A DNA stretch of 64,000 nt. Origin: Siderastrea siderea. Lineage: Eukaryota > Cnidaria > Anthozoa > Scleractinia > Rhizangiidae. The notes beneath the pieces were generated by a model. The model did no database searches. It saw nothing but the letters and a program-made list of their open reading frames with translations, and was not told where the DNA came from. Location: contig OZ034966.1 in NCBI GenBank assembly GCA_964030785.1, forward strand, positions 4,914,152 through 4,978,151. The letters run 5' to 3'. Of this stretch, positions 13,301-21,959 are shown piece after piece. The number at the start of each line of letters is the position of its first letter. Positions within the stretch are counted from its first letter, which is position 1. The position numbers and the translations under genes were made by a program.

Positions 13301-16300
13301 AAAGAGACAAGAAATGAACTGTGATCTGCACCTGAAAAGACTGAATGATTTGATTGAATATGATTTGAAATAAACTGAGGAGGATACAAAAATCAAAACG
13401 TTCGTAAAATAAAGTGTTCTTACTTTTATTGATCTATTGTCTATTGGCGTGCCCTTGTTGGCTTAAATTAAGCAGTTTTGTTGCTTTAAAATTTTGTCAC
13501 TTGAGGTCCTAATCCATTACTGTTTGATGGACAGAACCTGCTGTGGGATCAATGGCAAACAAAGACAAACATGACTTACTTCGAAAATTTTCTATCAAAT
13601 CATTCCTGTGGATGTCCTTCAAAGCTGCTTTCAGTTTTCCAACAGTAAGAGGTTCTCTGCCTGGTTCATTTAGTGTGGACAAAAATGGGAAAAGATGCAC
13701 TGTCGGACTCAATTCAAAATAAATTTCAAATCCTTTTTGAATTTCAAGTGGTATTTTCAGATTACAAGCCATGTGTTTCCAGTTATTCAACACTCTGTAC
13801 TCCTTGTCCAGACACCGTGCCAGGTCATCCATCAGGGCTGCATTAGCAACAACATCACCAATATAGAGAACTATACAAGGGAATAGTATGGTATATACAT
13901 GTAAGAAGTCAAACTTGCCACATATTCTATAACATAGGGATAAGTCCTGTTGACTCCAAACATTCACAATACTTGTTTGTACTTTTGCTATTCAGTCCCT
14001 CAGTTGGCAGCACTGGAATATTGACAAATGTGCATTTCCAGAAAATATCGATACCCTCCCCATGGACGGTCAATGGAAGTTACAAGGAGGTGATGAGGGA
14101 GAGGTCTAAAAAAATCAACATGAAGCTATCCAGTCTTGAATTTCCAGTGAAGTGAGGGAAGGGGGGGGGGGTAGGGGGGGTCAAATGAAAATACATTGAC
14201 GGTGCAGGGTGGGGGTATGGATATTTTCTGGAATCACAGATTTAAACAAAAAAAATAATATGCACATGTACAATAATGTTTTAAATGCAAATACTACAAT
14301 TGGAAATTGCTGTAACTGAGGTTTCTCATTACATGCTATCACTGTACCCTGCTAAAATATTTTGACAAGATCTGGCTGTAAATTTAAATACTTTCATCTT
14401 TACCTTCACTGTCATCATCGTTGATGTTCTTGTTACCATTGTTGTCACCATCAGTGTCATTACCATTTGTGCCGTCAATATCACCACTAATGTTGCCGCC
14501 ACCATTTGTGCCATCACCACTACTGCCACCACCATCGCCTCCACCATTTGTGCCATCAGCACCACCATCCCCACCACCATTTGTGCCATCGGCACCACCA
14601 TCCCCACCACCATTTGTGCCATCAGCACCACCATCCCCACCACCATTTGTGCCATCAGCACCACCATCCCCACCACCATTTGTGCCATCAGCACCACCAT
14701 CCCCACCACCATTTGTGCCATCAGCACCACCATCCCCACCACCATTTGTGCCATCGGCACCACCATCCCCACCACCATTTGTGCCATCGGCACCACCATC
14801 CCCACCACCATTTGTGCCATCGGCACCACCATCCCCACCACCATTTGTGCCATCGGCACTGCCTTCCCCACCACCATTTGTGCCATCGGCACCACCATCC
14901 TCACCACCATTTGTGACATTAGCACTCCCACCACCACTTTGAGCACTACTACCCATACCACCATCACTGTGATTGGTGATGGCGGTAGTGGTGACAGTAA
15001 TAGTACCTCCATCAGCTTGAATGCTTTCCACTGATGAAAAAATAATAATCATAATTAAATTAAATTATCATTACACCAAATCTATATAACTACTAAACTT
15101 TACAAATTGGCAGTGCAACAACAACTTTATTAGGTATTTTCATATTACATGGCATTGCCAATTAAAGGATTAAGTTCTAACGAAACAAAAGCAAAGAAAA
15201 AATTACTGTACAAGAATCACATATCTTGACTTTTCATTACAGAAAGATATTTTAAAAATGATCGATTTAAGATGTTCCTGGATTCAATGCGTGCAGATTC
15301 AATCCCAACTGTATTTGCAGGCTTGCAAAATAATCGCAAGGTTTGTGTTACTAGTAAACAGAAGGTTTACATGTTGAACCATCAGTCATATTTCGGATGT
15401 CAATATTGGACTGAAGCAGGTCAATAATATAACTATATTTGCTGTTTGTTTTGGTATAAGGGGCACAAGAATATAACATGGTATCCATCTTCTACAAGAT
15501 GTAGGGTATGCACGGGACTAAGACAATCCTCTTTTGGGATTAACAGGTTCTCATAATGACCAGTCGAATTAGCAGCCTAGGTATGATTTCTTATTTGAAA
15601 TTTAGAAAGGGTTATTTCTCTGAGCAGGATTCTTTAGAATTACTTCCAAATACTTTCCTAAAGAATTATTCAATTATTGTTTTATAAAATGCAATCAATT
15701 TTTGTGAGTTCTTTAAGTTTCTTTTCCAAAAGTCTAAATAGTGATCTGTCATTGCCTTTGAGAAGGTACTGAGGTTTTTTGGTTGAGTTAATTTCTCTAT
15801 ATTCGTGTGCAAGAGTTTGTGATGCTACAATAAATAGAATTAATTGTAATGAGGAATTTGATCATGAAAGGCACAGGCCGTTTCTTTCAACCTTAAGTTC
15901 CTAATACAGGAGGAAAGATTGTTTCTCAATGGACTCTTCGTTCTTTAATTAATGAGAGATACTGAAGGTACTGGAGAACTCTTTTGCGTATTTGAAGGAT
16001 AAGTGGAAATCTTTCCATCTCTGCTCTAGCTCTACAAGCAATTTCCAGGTAGATGCTTTTGTGTTTACTCCCAGGAAGGTATAGGGTTTTGCAATGAGAA
16101 TTCTAGAATTCTCATGTGTTGATGGGCTCAGGGCTATGTTCAGTGAATGAGTATGTTGTGGTTCATTTTAATCCTCGGTTCAATTTTTATTTTCCTTTGT
16201 TTTTGTGTATAATATGGCAATGTCCGACAATGAGTTAAAAACAAAGGAAAATAAAAATGAGGCCTTCCAAGGGGTAAAAGCGACAAGTGACACGGACCTG

Positions 16301-19300
16301 AAAACTGGCGACATGGGACTTTCTAAACACCGACCAGCGACTCAACTGAACCAGCAAAATACGACAGTGACACAGTAAGCACTATAGATAAACGGCGACG
16401 TCACGAAATTGTGTATTTTACCACTAAAAGATAATCAGAGTCTATTGATTGGTACTTTAGTGCAGCCAGTCAAAATTAGGATTGGTAACCACCTTTACTG
16501 CTTGCATGACTTTGCTTCGAGGGTTCCGTAAATCGAGACTGAGAGCAGACAATCAGATTTTTTTCCTATTTATTTAATTTTACGGTCTATATATTACGTA
16601 AGTCGCTCAAGGCAACAAACTGACCAATTTTCAGGATCTCTGCCAGTATCTACGTTATCAGTATAGTTGTTCTTTTTTATGCAAAAAATTGACTTGATTT
16701 ACTGAATGAGAATCAAAATGCTGAAAATCGCATTCCTGAAGTACAAAATTTCAAAATCTCCAGGGGGAGCATGCTCCCGGATTCCCCTTGATGCTCCCGC
16801 CTCCTGCAGGTGTCTATTTCTTGGTAAACTCTTCCTTTCAAACTCACTGTCTCTACACTCTACAGTGTCTCGTGTTTTAGAGTTTCTAAGTGTTAGAAGA
16901 ATTAATTCGTCGTCCCAAAATAACGGATTTGTAAATTAATTTTCTTTTGAGAGTAATAAAAGACAAAGAACTTGAGTGTTTCTTACTCCAAAGGGTTAAG
17001 ATATGGGGGCGTGTTCGTTTTTGTTAAAAAATAATAATAAAGAATGATTTACATAATGACTTCTCTTCAAGTTCAAGTTTTTTTCTCGCCAAGCAGTCTT
17101 CCATATCACGTCGCCTGTTGAAGGAGAAATTTAGGAATACAGCTGTGTTTGCGATCTTCATGTTAAGAGACAGGGGCATCCAACGAGAAATTTTAGCCAA
17201 ATACTTGAAATATCATTTTCAGCTCTCTTAGACTGTTTCAGAGCTTTTTAAAGGTATATTTGTGTAAACTGATACGGATTGATCTGTTCAACGTTTTTAG
17301 CTGAAAATTTAGGCCGCAGAAAATTTTAGGAAACTGAATCCAATTCGCCAAATTTCTGAGCTCCTGACTGCTCTCCGAAGATGCAAGTTGACCTTATTTT
17401 GCACTCTAAACGACATATTTGTCCCTCCGAAAACAATAGGAACTAATACGTCCTCTTGTTGCAAAAGTCTGACATGACGTTTTGCCAAAGAAATCTCTAG
17501 CATTCACTGTAATTAAATCCGAAAATATCAGGCGATTTTAGGCCTTCTGAACAGATATTTGCCAAAATGAACCGCCCCTGAAGAGACTTCAGGCCTCACG
17601 GCGAGGCAAACTCTTTACTGACCATCTAGTACCTATAATCTTGATTTGCGTCATTTGGGGGGTAAACAGAAGGAACTGGTTGCCAATAATTTAAAAGTTC
17701 CTCTTCATGATCACGTGATATTGAAGACACTAAATGTATGTTTCAATGCTCTTCTTGACCATCTGCCGAGATGTGCCAAAAACTCCAAAACAAAACTCAT
17801 TTAAATGGCAAAGGAGGGCAGTGACTATGACATAACCAGCAATTCCATTATTTTAGAGAATTTATAAAGCGACAGCAACATTTACATGTGCTACGAAAAC
17901 GACAGCGACATTTACACCGTTAGTTCAGCAACACCATTCCTGAGAAAGACGCAACAAAGCGACAAGGCTACCCCCCCCCCCCCCCCCATGGAAGGCCTCA
18001 AAATTGAACCAAGGGCCGGATAAAACTGAACCACAACATACTCAAGAAAGTGACCTGAGTATCTGATTTTCCCTAACGCATTTTCACCAGAAACCCATGA
18101 TAGTTCATCATCAAACTAATGTCTTGACGTTTAAACAAATTCTCCTGAATTGAACCATAAGAAATATGAGGGTCCACAATAGGATTGGTGGGATACGGGA
18201 TTTGGCTAATTTTTGTGGCGATATTCAGGATGGGAGCTGAAAACGGGAGTGGGAAGCGGGAATTTCAATTGAGACCGGGAGCGGAATTTTTTGTTATTAA
18301 GGGGTCAGGATGCGAGAATCTCAAGGGGAGAGTAGCGGGATACGGTATTACAATTTTTGTGAGACTGCATGATTTGACCAGCTCAAGCTGATAGAAATGG
18401 ATCGTTTGTGAATGAAGTGTGTCGGCTTTCAAGTAATGAATTGATCATGGAAGAGTAGGCTGCACCTCAAGCTATTATGAATCCTTTTGTGATGTTTTGT
18501 GTTGATTTCGGAAAGGGGTATCAAGTCACATGCCGTGTTGCATTTCTTGGCCTCGTCTGCCTTCTTAACTTTTCCGACCCTTTCCGATTGAAGGTTTGTT
18601 GGAGCATCTATGATCAGCTATGGTTAGTCTAGCCAGGCAACAGTTTTTGGCGGTCGCCAAATACAAGGAACTCAGCATCATAAATTTTGTTGCTAAATAT
18701 TATGAAAAGAGTGCGAGCAGGAATGCCTCTCTTTGAAAAAAAAAAAACATTCCTGAGAAGAAATGTACTGAAAGCGAGTAATATAAAGACACTGAAAGCT
18801 TCAAAATAAACTGTGAGTTAGGTGAGTCCACTTTTATAAATCTTTTGTTACATTTCATTTTTGCGTACCTCATAACTGGACCGATCTTGCGTGACCTTTG
18901 TGCCCCTAGCCTTGTCTAAGGACACAACCCATTTATATACAGCTGGATTTACATAGAGAAACATTGTGGAAAAAAGGTTTGTCTCTAATGAAACGCCGAC
19001 CTTCAGATCAAACCCAAGGCGCGCTTACCACCCCACAACTTGAACAACCACCATTTCACTTACATACTCAGTAGGTTGTCTTCCAAAAAAGGAAGGACCG
19101 AGAATAGGCAGAATATCGTAGCAAACAATCTTTGTCAATTTTACCTTTCACTCATACCTGGACAAGAAAATGGTAAAACAGGTCTAGAATAGAAGAACAC
19201 AAACGAAAAACTTTTTACCTTCATTTATAGTGGCGATATTTAATTTTACATCGACCATAAAAACGTGTTTACTTGTCGTCTAGCCATTGAATAAAGGTAT

Positions 19301-21753
19301 GTGAGGTTTTCATCGTGAAAGTAGAAAACTATTTAAAAATTTCGGCGAGATCGAGATTTCGACGTAAAGCAGGGCGTAACATGTCGATAATTTCGATAGT
19401 CGATAAAAGTCGATCGTTGTCGATCGTTGTCGATAGTAATCAATCGACAAATATCGGAAGTCGATAAAAATCGATCACCCGATTTCTTGTGATTATCGAT
19501 TTTGATCGATTTTCAATGTTACAGTTCGATTTTGATCGATTTCAATCGACAAGTATCGAAAACAAAACGATGTATGGTGGGAGACAAGACTACAGTTGTT
19601 GAACGCGGAAAATTTATAACGAAGCAGGATTGACTGTGCCAAGACTTAATTTTACCGATTTTACACTGTAAATTTTGAAAACTAAAATAAACATGAGGTG
19701 AAAGCAGCAACTACAGCAAAAGTAAATCATTTTCAGATCGAATCTCACAATACTCTCCGACTGTTATGAGTGAATGAAATGTCAAGAAGACCATCGCAGT
19801 TATAGACGCATCAGTGATTGCATTCGACGTCAGGTGAACGCAACCTAAACTTGACGCGGGAGTAGCAAAGAAGCATGGTCATGAACATTTTGCGAAAAGA
19901 AACTCGATTTGTGGGTTAGGTACCGGATACAGAAATACGTCATAGACCTTGGACGGACAGCAAATGACCTCGCTTTCACGTCCGAAGGCGCCTGTGCTGT
20001 GAAGAAGCTTGTTTCGAAAGAGAGAGGTTCCACGCTTGAAATAGCAACCTTTCGACCAAAAAGTTATTGCAAATCCTTGGTCGAAATCTTACAAACGTAT
20101 GTACGAATCCTTGGTGCATATATCAACCTGCAGTTAGCCGTTTAGTTGGCAAACCTAATCTCGACGACTTCCATGAGGAACCACTCGGCATACAACATTG
20201 AAATTATGCCCGTGAGAGTAACACGCTATTTTGATACGTCGTATCGCATTTAAATCATTTCTTTTTCGAATAATTGCCTTGGCGAGTCACTTTCAAAGTT
20301 TTGTCTATATGTCACGTGGGATTTTTAAATTTAGAAGTCGCTTTGCCTGCTTACCTCGAAATCCATTCGGAAATCGACGACCAAAAGACTTTATCGAGGA
20401 AGCCACGAACTGAAAGAGGTTGAGAGGACGATTGCACGAATGTTTTTTTCCAGTTTATCAAAGCAGGCTTAGTTGTAACTTTTCAGGTTATTGCTCAGTT
20501 TTTTTGTTTAACTTTATTGTCATACAGATTTACTTAAGAACTGTTTACACTTCTATGAAAAGTCGTTGAAGCTGTTATTGTTTTGGTTAATTTCGTAGCC
20601 GATCGAGAGAAAATTGGTCTACATATTTGTCGATAAAAGTCGATAATCAGTTGAAAATCTTGTGATTATCGACTTTTATCGACAAATTAAACTTGTCGAT
20701 TGACAATTATCGACAAATATCGAGTACTTTCGACTTATCGACTACGTTTTCGATGATCGATTTTGATCGACATGTTACGCCCTGCGTAAAGAAGGACGGG
20801 CTGGCGGGATTAACAGGAAAAAATAGGCGGGATGGCGGGATCTGAGAACCCTCTAATTGTGAACCCTCAAATATGAGTTGACTGGTCAGTGAGAAGAATG
20901 GGCAGGTTGAAATTGATTCAAGATTGAAAGAAAGAGGTTTCAGTTCACAATAAGCTTAAGCTTAAGTTTAAGCTTAATTTATAAGCTTACCTGAACGCAA
21001 ATTTTTAAACTCTTTACTTGACAGCAAAACAGGTTGAAAGCGTTCTGGATTGCCAGAGTCCGAGTTTAGCACTCCAACCAAACTCCATTCTTCGTTAGCC
21101 CTTCGTAGAATAGCAGCGCCAAGAGGAAAACGAGGCCAGGATACGTTGCTAAGATAATACTGGCCGGAAGAATCCCGCGTAAGTTCGTGAGGTTTCACAC
21201 CGAATGATCCAGATCGGTTGCTTGTATCATCCGCCACCATATGACAACATACTCCATTTGAGAATCCATTTAAGAGCTCCACTTTAAAATGGCTGTGTTT
21301 CAAAACGTTGCATTTTTTCTTAAAGAAACCATGGCGGAATATGGAGGAATGGGAATTTAGCGGAATTACTGTCAGTCCGGAAGCCAAGTCTTGTAATATC
21401 GGGCCACTGAAGGCAAGATTCATTTCAAATGTTTTCACCTTTGAATCCGATTTTTTAAATTCCACGCGGTATTTCTGAGCATTAAAATCCTCTTGGAAGA
21501 CTTTGTTACTTGTTATGATCGCATATTTAGTCTGCGACCATTCTGGAACATGTTTGACCAAACTTCCACAACCAACAGTTTCATAAACTTGTTGTCCTCC
21601 TGATCTTCCGCTGAGATTTCCAGCTGGGCAACGTTTCTGAATCCGACAGACTCCTCTTTCATTTTTCTTTTCATTTCGTCTGACTTGTGCTCTTGTTGGT
21701 TCTCCCCGTGCTGCTTTCTTTATAAGGCTCATTTCCAACCAACTTCCTGTCAA
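3918..21753 (-). CDS. Gene B: predicted multi-domain protein (trypsin-like / Death x3 / OTU / Death), whole span
   Basis: Predicted spliced gene on the minus strand with exons 21753(or internal)-20991, 15030-14404, 13870-13580, 12513-12190, 10002-9697, 7804-7535, 7021-6290, 5771-5523 and 4393-3918. All acceptor and donor junctions read as AG/GT and all are phase 1, so the exons join in frame in this order; the product would be roughly 1,300 residues. Domain order is degenerate trypsin-like, Gly/Asp repeat linker, Death, Death, Death, Pro/Gly repeat linker, OTU protease, Ser-rich linker, Death. A combined role in death-fold signalling with ubiquitin editing is inference from the domains. The weakest link is whether the 5' trypsin-like exon truly splices to the linker exon 6 kb away across nested transposons; it could be a separate gene. 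An extra upstream exon is possible. Confidence 0.6.
4556..4652 (-). mobile_element. tRNA-derived SINE head
   Basis: On the minus strand the sequence carries an A box (TAGCTCAGTTGGTAGAGC) and a degenerate B box (GGGGTTTCAACCC), followed by a tail with TTTTCAGGCTAAAAAG. The B box is decayed and no CCA-ready acceptor stem closes, so it is read as a SINE relic rather than a tRNA gene. Confidence 0.5.
4734..4820 (+). mobile_element. tRNA-derived SINE head, opposite orientation
   Basis: TCATAGCTCATTTGGTAGAG is an A-box-like start, followed by GGGTTGGGATCCC in the B-box position and the same TTTTTTCAGGCTAG tail seen in the minus-strand copy just to the left. The two copies face away from each other in the last intron of gene B. 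Confidence 0.45.
4821..5522. other. Gene B intron, nothing further recognised
   Basis: Intron between the Ser-rich linker exon and the terminal Death-domain exon. Open frames here have no splice or codon support. The first 100 bases may be SINE body. Confidence 0.4.
5523..5771 (-). CDS. Gene B exon: Ser/Pro-rich linker between OTU and last Death domain
   Basis: A strong acceptor (TTTTTTTCAG) opens the exon and TCAG then GTATGA closes it, both phase 1, giving 83 codons. The product is polar and Ser/Pro/Lys-rich (for example TETSYSSLVQAKAPEG and SNGLSSSVLTRKEEH), with no recognisable fold, so it is probably a flexible tether between the OTU domain and the C-terminal Death domain. Matching phase with both neighbours is the main evidence that it belongs here. 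Confidence 0.7.
5772..6289. other. Gene B intron
   Basis: About 520 bases between the OTU exon and the Ser-rich linker exon. No feature beyond AT-rich sequence is seen. Confidence 0.4.
6290..7021 (-). CDS. Gene B exon: OTU-family cysteine protease domain (vertnin-like)
   Basis: A clear acceptor (CTTTCCCTCAG) and donor (GACG then GTAAGA), both phase 1, bound a 244-codon exon. The catalytic block TTGDGNCFFRAAS places the Asp at exon residue 71 and the nucleophilic Cys at 74; RPNHFVPLV near the end supplies the His at 228. The stretch NKHEEMRVRIVVELA matches the conserved helix after the nucleophile in OTU proteins, and the long N-terminal part resembles the vertnin-like OTU subgroup. With all three positions present it is predicted to be an active deubiquitinase-type protease, cutting ubiquitin or a similar modifier; the substrate is unknown. 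It sits between Pro/Gly and Ser linkers, which would let it act on complexes held by the Death domains. The whole domain is one symmetric exon. Confidence 0.85.
7022..7534. other. Gene B intron
   Basis: Intron between the Pro/Gly linker exon and the OTU exon. A short palindrome near 7392-7432 (CTGAATTTGTTTTATTCAG) and another around 7485-7505 are the only structure noticed. Confidence 0.35.
7535..7804 (-). CDS. Gene B exon: Pro/Gly-rich linker of four 20-residue repeats
   Basis: The acceptor (CGAATTTCAG) and donor (GCAG then GTATAA) are both phase 1; the exon is 90 codons. The DNA is four tandem 60-bp units, and the protein repeats the pattern TQ(P/Q)PG(V/L) followed by a small-residue stretch (for example TQPPGVATAGGGPRS). 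All three minus-strand frames are partly open because the unit is 60 bp, but only this frame joins the flanking exons in phase. It is likely a flexible spacer between the third Death domain and the OTU domain. Copy number may vary between alleles. Confidence 0.7.
7561..7804 (-). repeat. 60-bp coding minisatellite, four copies
   Basis: Four consecutive 60-bp units are visible, each containing GCCACGCCAGGCGGCTGTGT or a close variant on the plus strand. They lie entirely within the Pro/Gly linker exon. Confidence 0.85.
7805..8349. other. Gene B intron
   Basis: AT-rich intron sequence upstream of the linker exon. No gene or repeat is identified. Confidence 0.35.
8350..8494. mobile_element. Short palindromic MITE
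   Basis: About 145 bp with inverted ends: GGCCCCAGTTGTTCAAAAGG on the left, and the matching complement (CCTTTTAACAACTGGGGCC) on the right. Inside are repeated GGATAGTGCTATCCAC and ATCCACTGGATA motifs, so the whole unit folds on itself. It lies in a gene B intron. Confidence 0.8.
8943..9658. mobile_element. TTAA-flanked inverted-repeat element (piggyBac-type target site)
   Basis: Both ends are flanked by TTAA (8943-8946 and 9655-9658). The terminal repeats start GGTTACTCCGGACCTTCGCG and continue inward through a segment containing GGCGCGC and TTTCGGAAAAAAAT-like blocks for over 150 bp. The centre is AT-rich with no transposase frame. Short open frames in either arm are artefacts of the element. 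Its right edge lies only 38 bp from the Death-domain exon at 9697-10002. Confidence 0.8.
9697..10002 (-). CDS. Gene B exon: third Death domain
   Basis: The acceptor (TTGTAACTTACAG) and donor (AAAG then GTATGA) are both phase 1; 102 codons. The product is a complete Death-domain-like bundle: DSDLLNNISTLLNK (helix 1), VKDWRNLAFKLGVSNKVYDEF (helices 2-3 with the conserved W and LA..LG), TKMMLEWLK (helix 4), MTVDQLNTEIEKI (helix 5) and RADALLILDGYL (helix 6). It is one of three consecutive single-exon Death domains, each diverged from the others, so the triplication is old. Death-domain assignment rests on motif order, not on a search. Confidence 0.8.
10237..11205. repeat. Intronic tandem satellite, about 106-bp unit, about nine copies
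   Basis: The marker GTGTGACCATTCAAATGAAA recurs at about 10391, 10497, 10603, 10709, 10815, 10926, 11032 and 11133, with a diverged copy near 10240. Five intervals are exactly 106 bp; others are 111, 106 and 101. Each unit also holds GTGGTGCTGTTTATTATG and TTCTAACTTTTGAGTC. The array sits in the intron between the second and third Death-domain exons. Confidence 0.9.
11614..12114. mobile_element. Foldback element of about 500 bp
   Basis: Long inverted arms: AAGTGATTAG..TTAAGATACAGCAC on the left and its complement ending at 12114. The arms continue through ACATGTTTCGGCATCCCTGA and GCCATCCTCAGTTGAATG. The centre contains several copies of AGGTCAAACAGGTC. No coding frame is seen. Confidence 0.8.
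12190..12513 (-). CDS. Gene B exon: second Death domain
   Basis: The acceptor (TTGCTTTTGTAG) and donor (CAAG then GTAGGA) are both phase 1; 108 codons. The product shows the Death-domain pattern: SLLDRLAVELD (helix 1), NWRSLAKKLISNGQRFKEFEAQL (helices 2-3 with conserved W and LA..L), PTALLFRYLSK (helix 4), LTVRSLKQKLSEM (helix 5) and RKDVLNLLTHAEV (helix 6). The GTAGGA donor is slightly unusual at position +4. Orientation, phase and fold match the neighbours on both sides. Confidence 0.8.
12514..13579. other. Gene B intron with AT-rich simple repeat
   Basis: About 1.07 kb between the first and second Death-domain exons. Positions 13110-13165 are a TAATTAATAATAATTATT-type simple repeat. No exon-like frame with splice sites is seen. 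Confidence 0.45.
13580..13870 (-). CDS. Gene B exon: first Death domain
   Basis: The acceptor is read at CCTTGTATAG and the donor at CGAA then GTAAGT, both phase 1; 97 codons. Motifs in order: ALMDDLARCLDK, LNNWKHMACNLKIPLEI (conserved W, then LA..L-like spacing), PFLSTLN, LTVGKLKAALKDI and RNDLIENF. An internal alternative acceptor (GCTAATGCAG) would shorten the exon by 44 bases but break the phase-1 rule, so the longer form is preferred. It is the N-most of the three clustered Death domains and follows the Gly/Asp linker. Confidence 0.75.
14034..14234. mobile_element. Palindromic MITE with G-rich core
   Basis: The left end ATTTCCAGAAAATATCGATA and the right end (complement ATTCCAGAAAATATCCATAC) pair for about 40 bp including GACGGTCAATG. 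The centre holds runs of G (14161-14186). It lies in the intron between the Gly/Asp linker and the first Death domain. Confidence 0.75.
14404..15030 (-). CDS. Gene B exon: Gly/Asp-rich linker with 11-residue repeats
   Basis: The acceptor (TTTTTTCATCAG) and donor (GAAG then GTAAAG) are both phase 1; the exon is 209 codons. It begins with a Thr/Gly-rich segment (ESIQADGGTITVTTT), then about eleven near-identical 11-residue repeats of the form GGGDGGADGTN, and ends with an acidic Asn/Asp stretch (NDTDGDNNGNKNINDDDSEG). It is low-complexity and acidic, so probably an extended, disordered spacer, possibly ion-binding (inference). All frames on both strands are open through the repeats because the unit is 33 bp and lacks stops; the minus-strand GGADGTN frame is chosen because it alone joins proper splice sites in phase. 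Confidence 0.7.
14540..14912 (-). repeat. 33-bp coding minisatellite, about eleven copies
   Basis: On the plus strand ACCATTTGTGCCATC recurs every 33 bp from about 14546 to 14875, with edge copies diverging at each side. The copies differ mainly at a single A/G (atcAgc versus atcGgc), in two blocks, suggesting recent block expansion. Confidence 0.9.
15031..16148. other. Gene B intron, no recognised feature
   Basis: AT-rich sequence with a few moderate pyrimidine tracts. No exon-like frame bounded by splice sites is visible on the minus strand, and no transposon ends were found. Confidence 0.4.
16149..18043. mobile_element. 1.9-kb inverted-repeat transposon remnant
   Basis: The left end GAGTATGTTGTGGTTCA and right end TGAACCACAACATACTC are exact complements, continuing imperfectly inward through GGTTCAATTTT and GAGGCCTTCCA blocks. 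A poly-C run lies at about 17971-17987. No intact transposase frame is present. Confidence 0.65.
18168..20867. mobile_element. Inverted-repeat element with CGGGA-rich subterminal repeats (host of a nested element)
   Basis: The left end GAGGGTCCACAATAGG matches the complement of the right end near 20850-20867 (GAGGGTTCACAATTAGAGGG). Both subterminal regions carry many copies of GGGA or GCGGGA (18195-18350 and 20800-20850). The interior is interrupted by the element at 19370-20784. Confidence 0.6.
19370..20784. mobile_element. hAT-like non-autonomous element rich in CGATAA motifs
   Basis: The ends are CAGGGCGTAACATGTCGAT and its complement. They are flanked by the direct repeat CGTAAAG (19363-19369 and 20785-20791). 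CAGGG termini suggest hAT, although that group usually makes 8-bp duplications. Both subterminal 150-200 bp are dense in tcgataa, tcgatt and cgacaa words in both orientations. The middle (19560-20590) has no transposase frame. Confidence 0.75.
20991..21753 (-). CDS. Gene B 5' exon: degenerate trypsin-like domain
   Basis: The open frame is closed by a donor at 20991 (TCAG then GTAAGC, phase 1). The product aligns along its length with the exon at 840-1608. Trypsin-like layout: a VGCGSLVK strand, then YAIITSNKVF where the catalytic His would sit (Lys instead), GLTVIPLNSH in the Asp region, and RFPLGAAILRRANEEWSLVGVL where a G-S-G-G-P-I serine loop would be (no Ser). It is therefore predicted to be inactive, perhaps a binding module. 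The frame's first ATG is near 21731; the upstream limit could instead be an acceptor at AAAGCAG (about 21714), which is also phase 1. Family assignment is by pattern only. Confidence 0.6.
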
Positions 21754-21958
21754 TGTGTGAGTCTGGGCTATGAGTCTGCAGATATGGCTTGTCCCCTGTC
21801 CCCAGGGTCCCCTCTAAGTTCTTCTCAGTGTGTGGAAAATCAGGAATATAGGAGCCGGAATAGGAAACCCAGAGAAGGAAACAGACCAAAAACAATTTTA
21901 TTCTGGATTGAAAAATGTTGGTTTCGCTTTTTTTTTTACTGGTTGAAAGATAAGACAT
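21671..21958 (-). CDS. Possible 5' exon with hydrophobic signal/anchor segment
   Basis: An ATG at 21956-21958 opens a frame with a basic start, a hydrophobic stretch (IKLFLVCFLLWVSYSG) and a polar tail containing HSPDSHIDRKLVGNE. It overlaps the front of the trypsin-like exon in a different frame, so use of both would need an intron or a frameshift between them. If real, it would make gene B's product secreted or membrane-anchored, which is hard to square with cytoplasmic Death domains. Chance openness is equally possible. Confidence 0.25.
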   Translation of the reverse strand: MSYLSTSKKKSETNIFQSRIKLFLVCFLLWVSYSGSYIPDFPHTEKNLEGTLGTGDKPYLQTHSPDSHIDRKLVGNEPYKESSTGRTNKSTSQTK

Positions 21959-21959
21959 G

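Noticed and set aside
14421..14942. Plus-strand Pro-rich and His-rich open frames of 136-173 codons
   Set aside because: They are the antisense of the 33-bp minisatellite, which lacks stops in every frame; only the minus-strand frame joins splice sites in phase.
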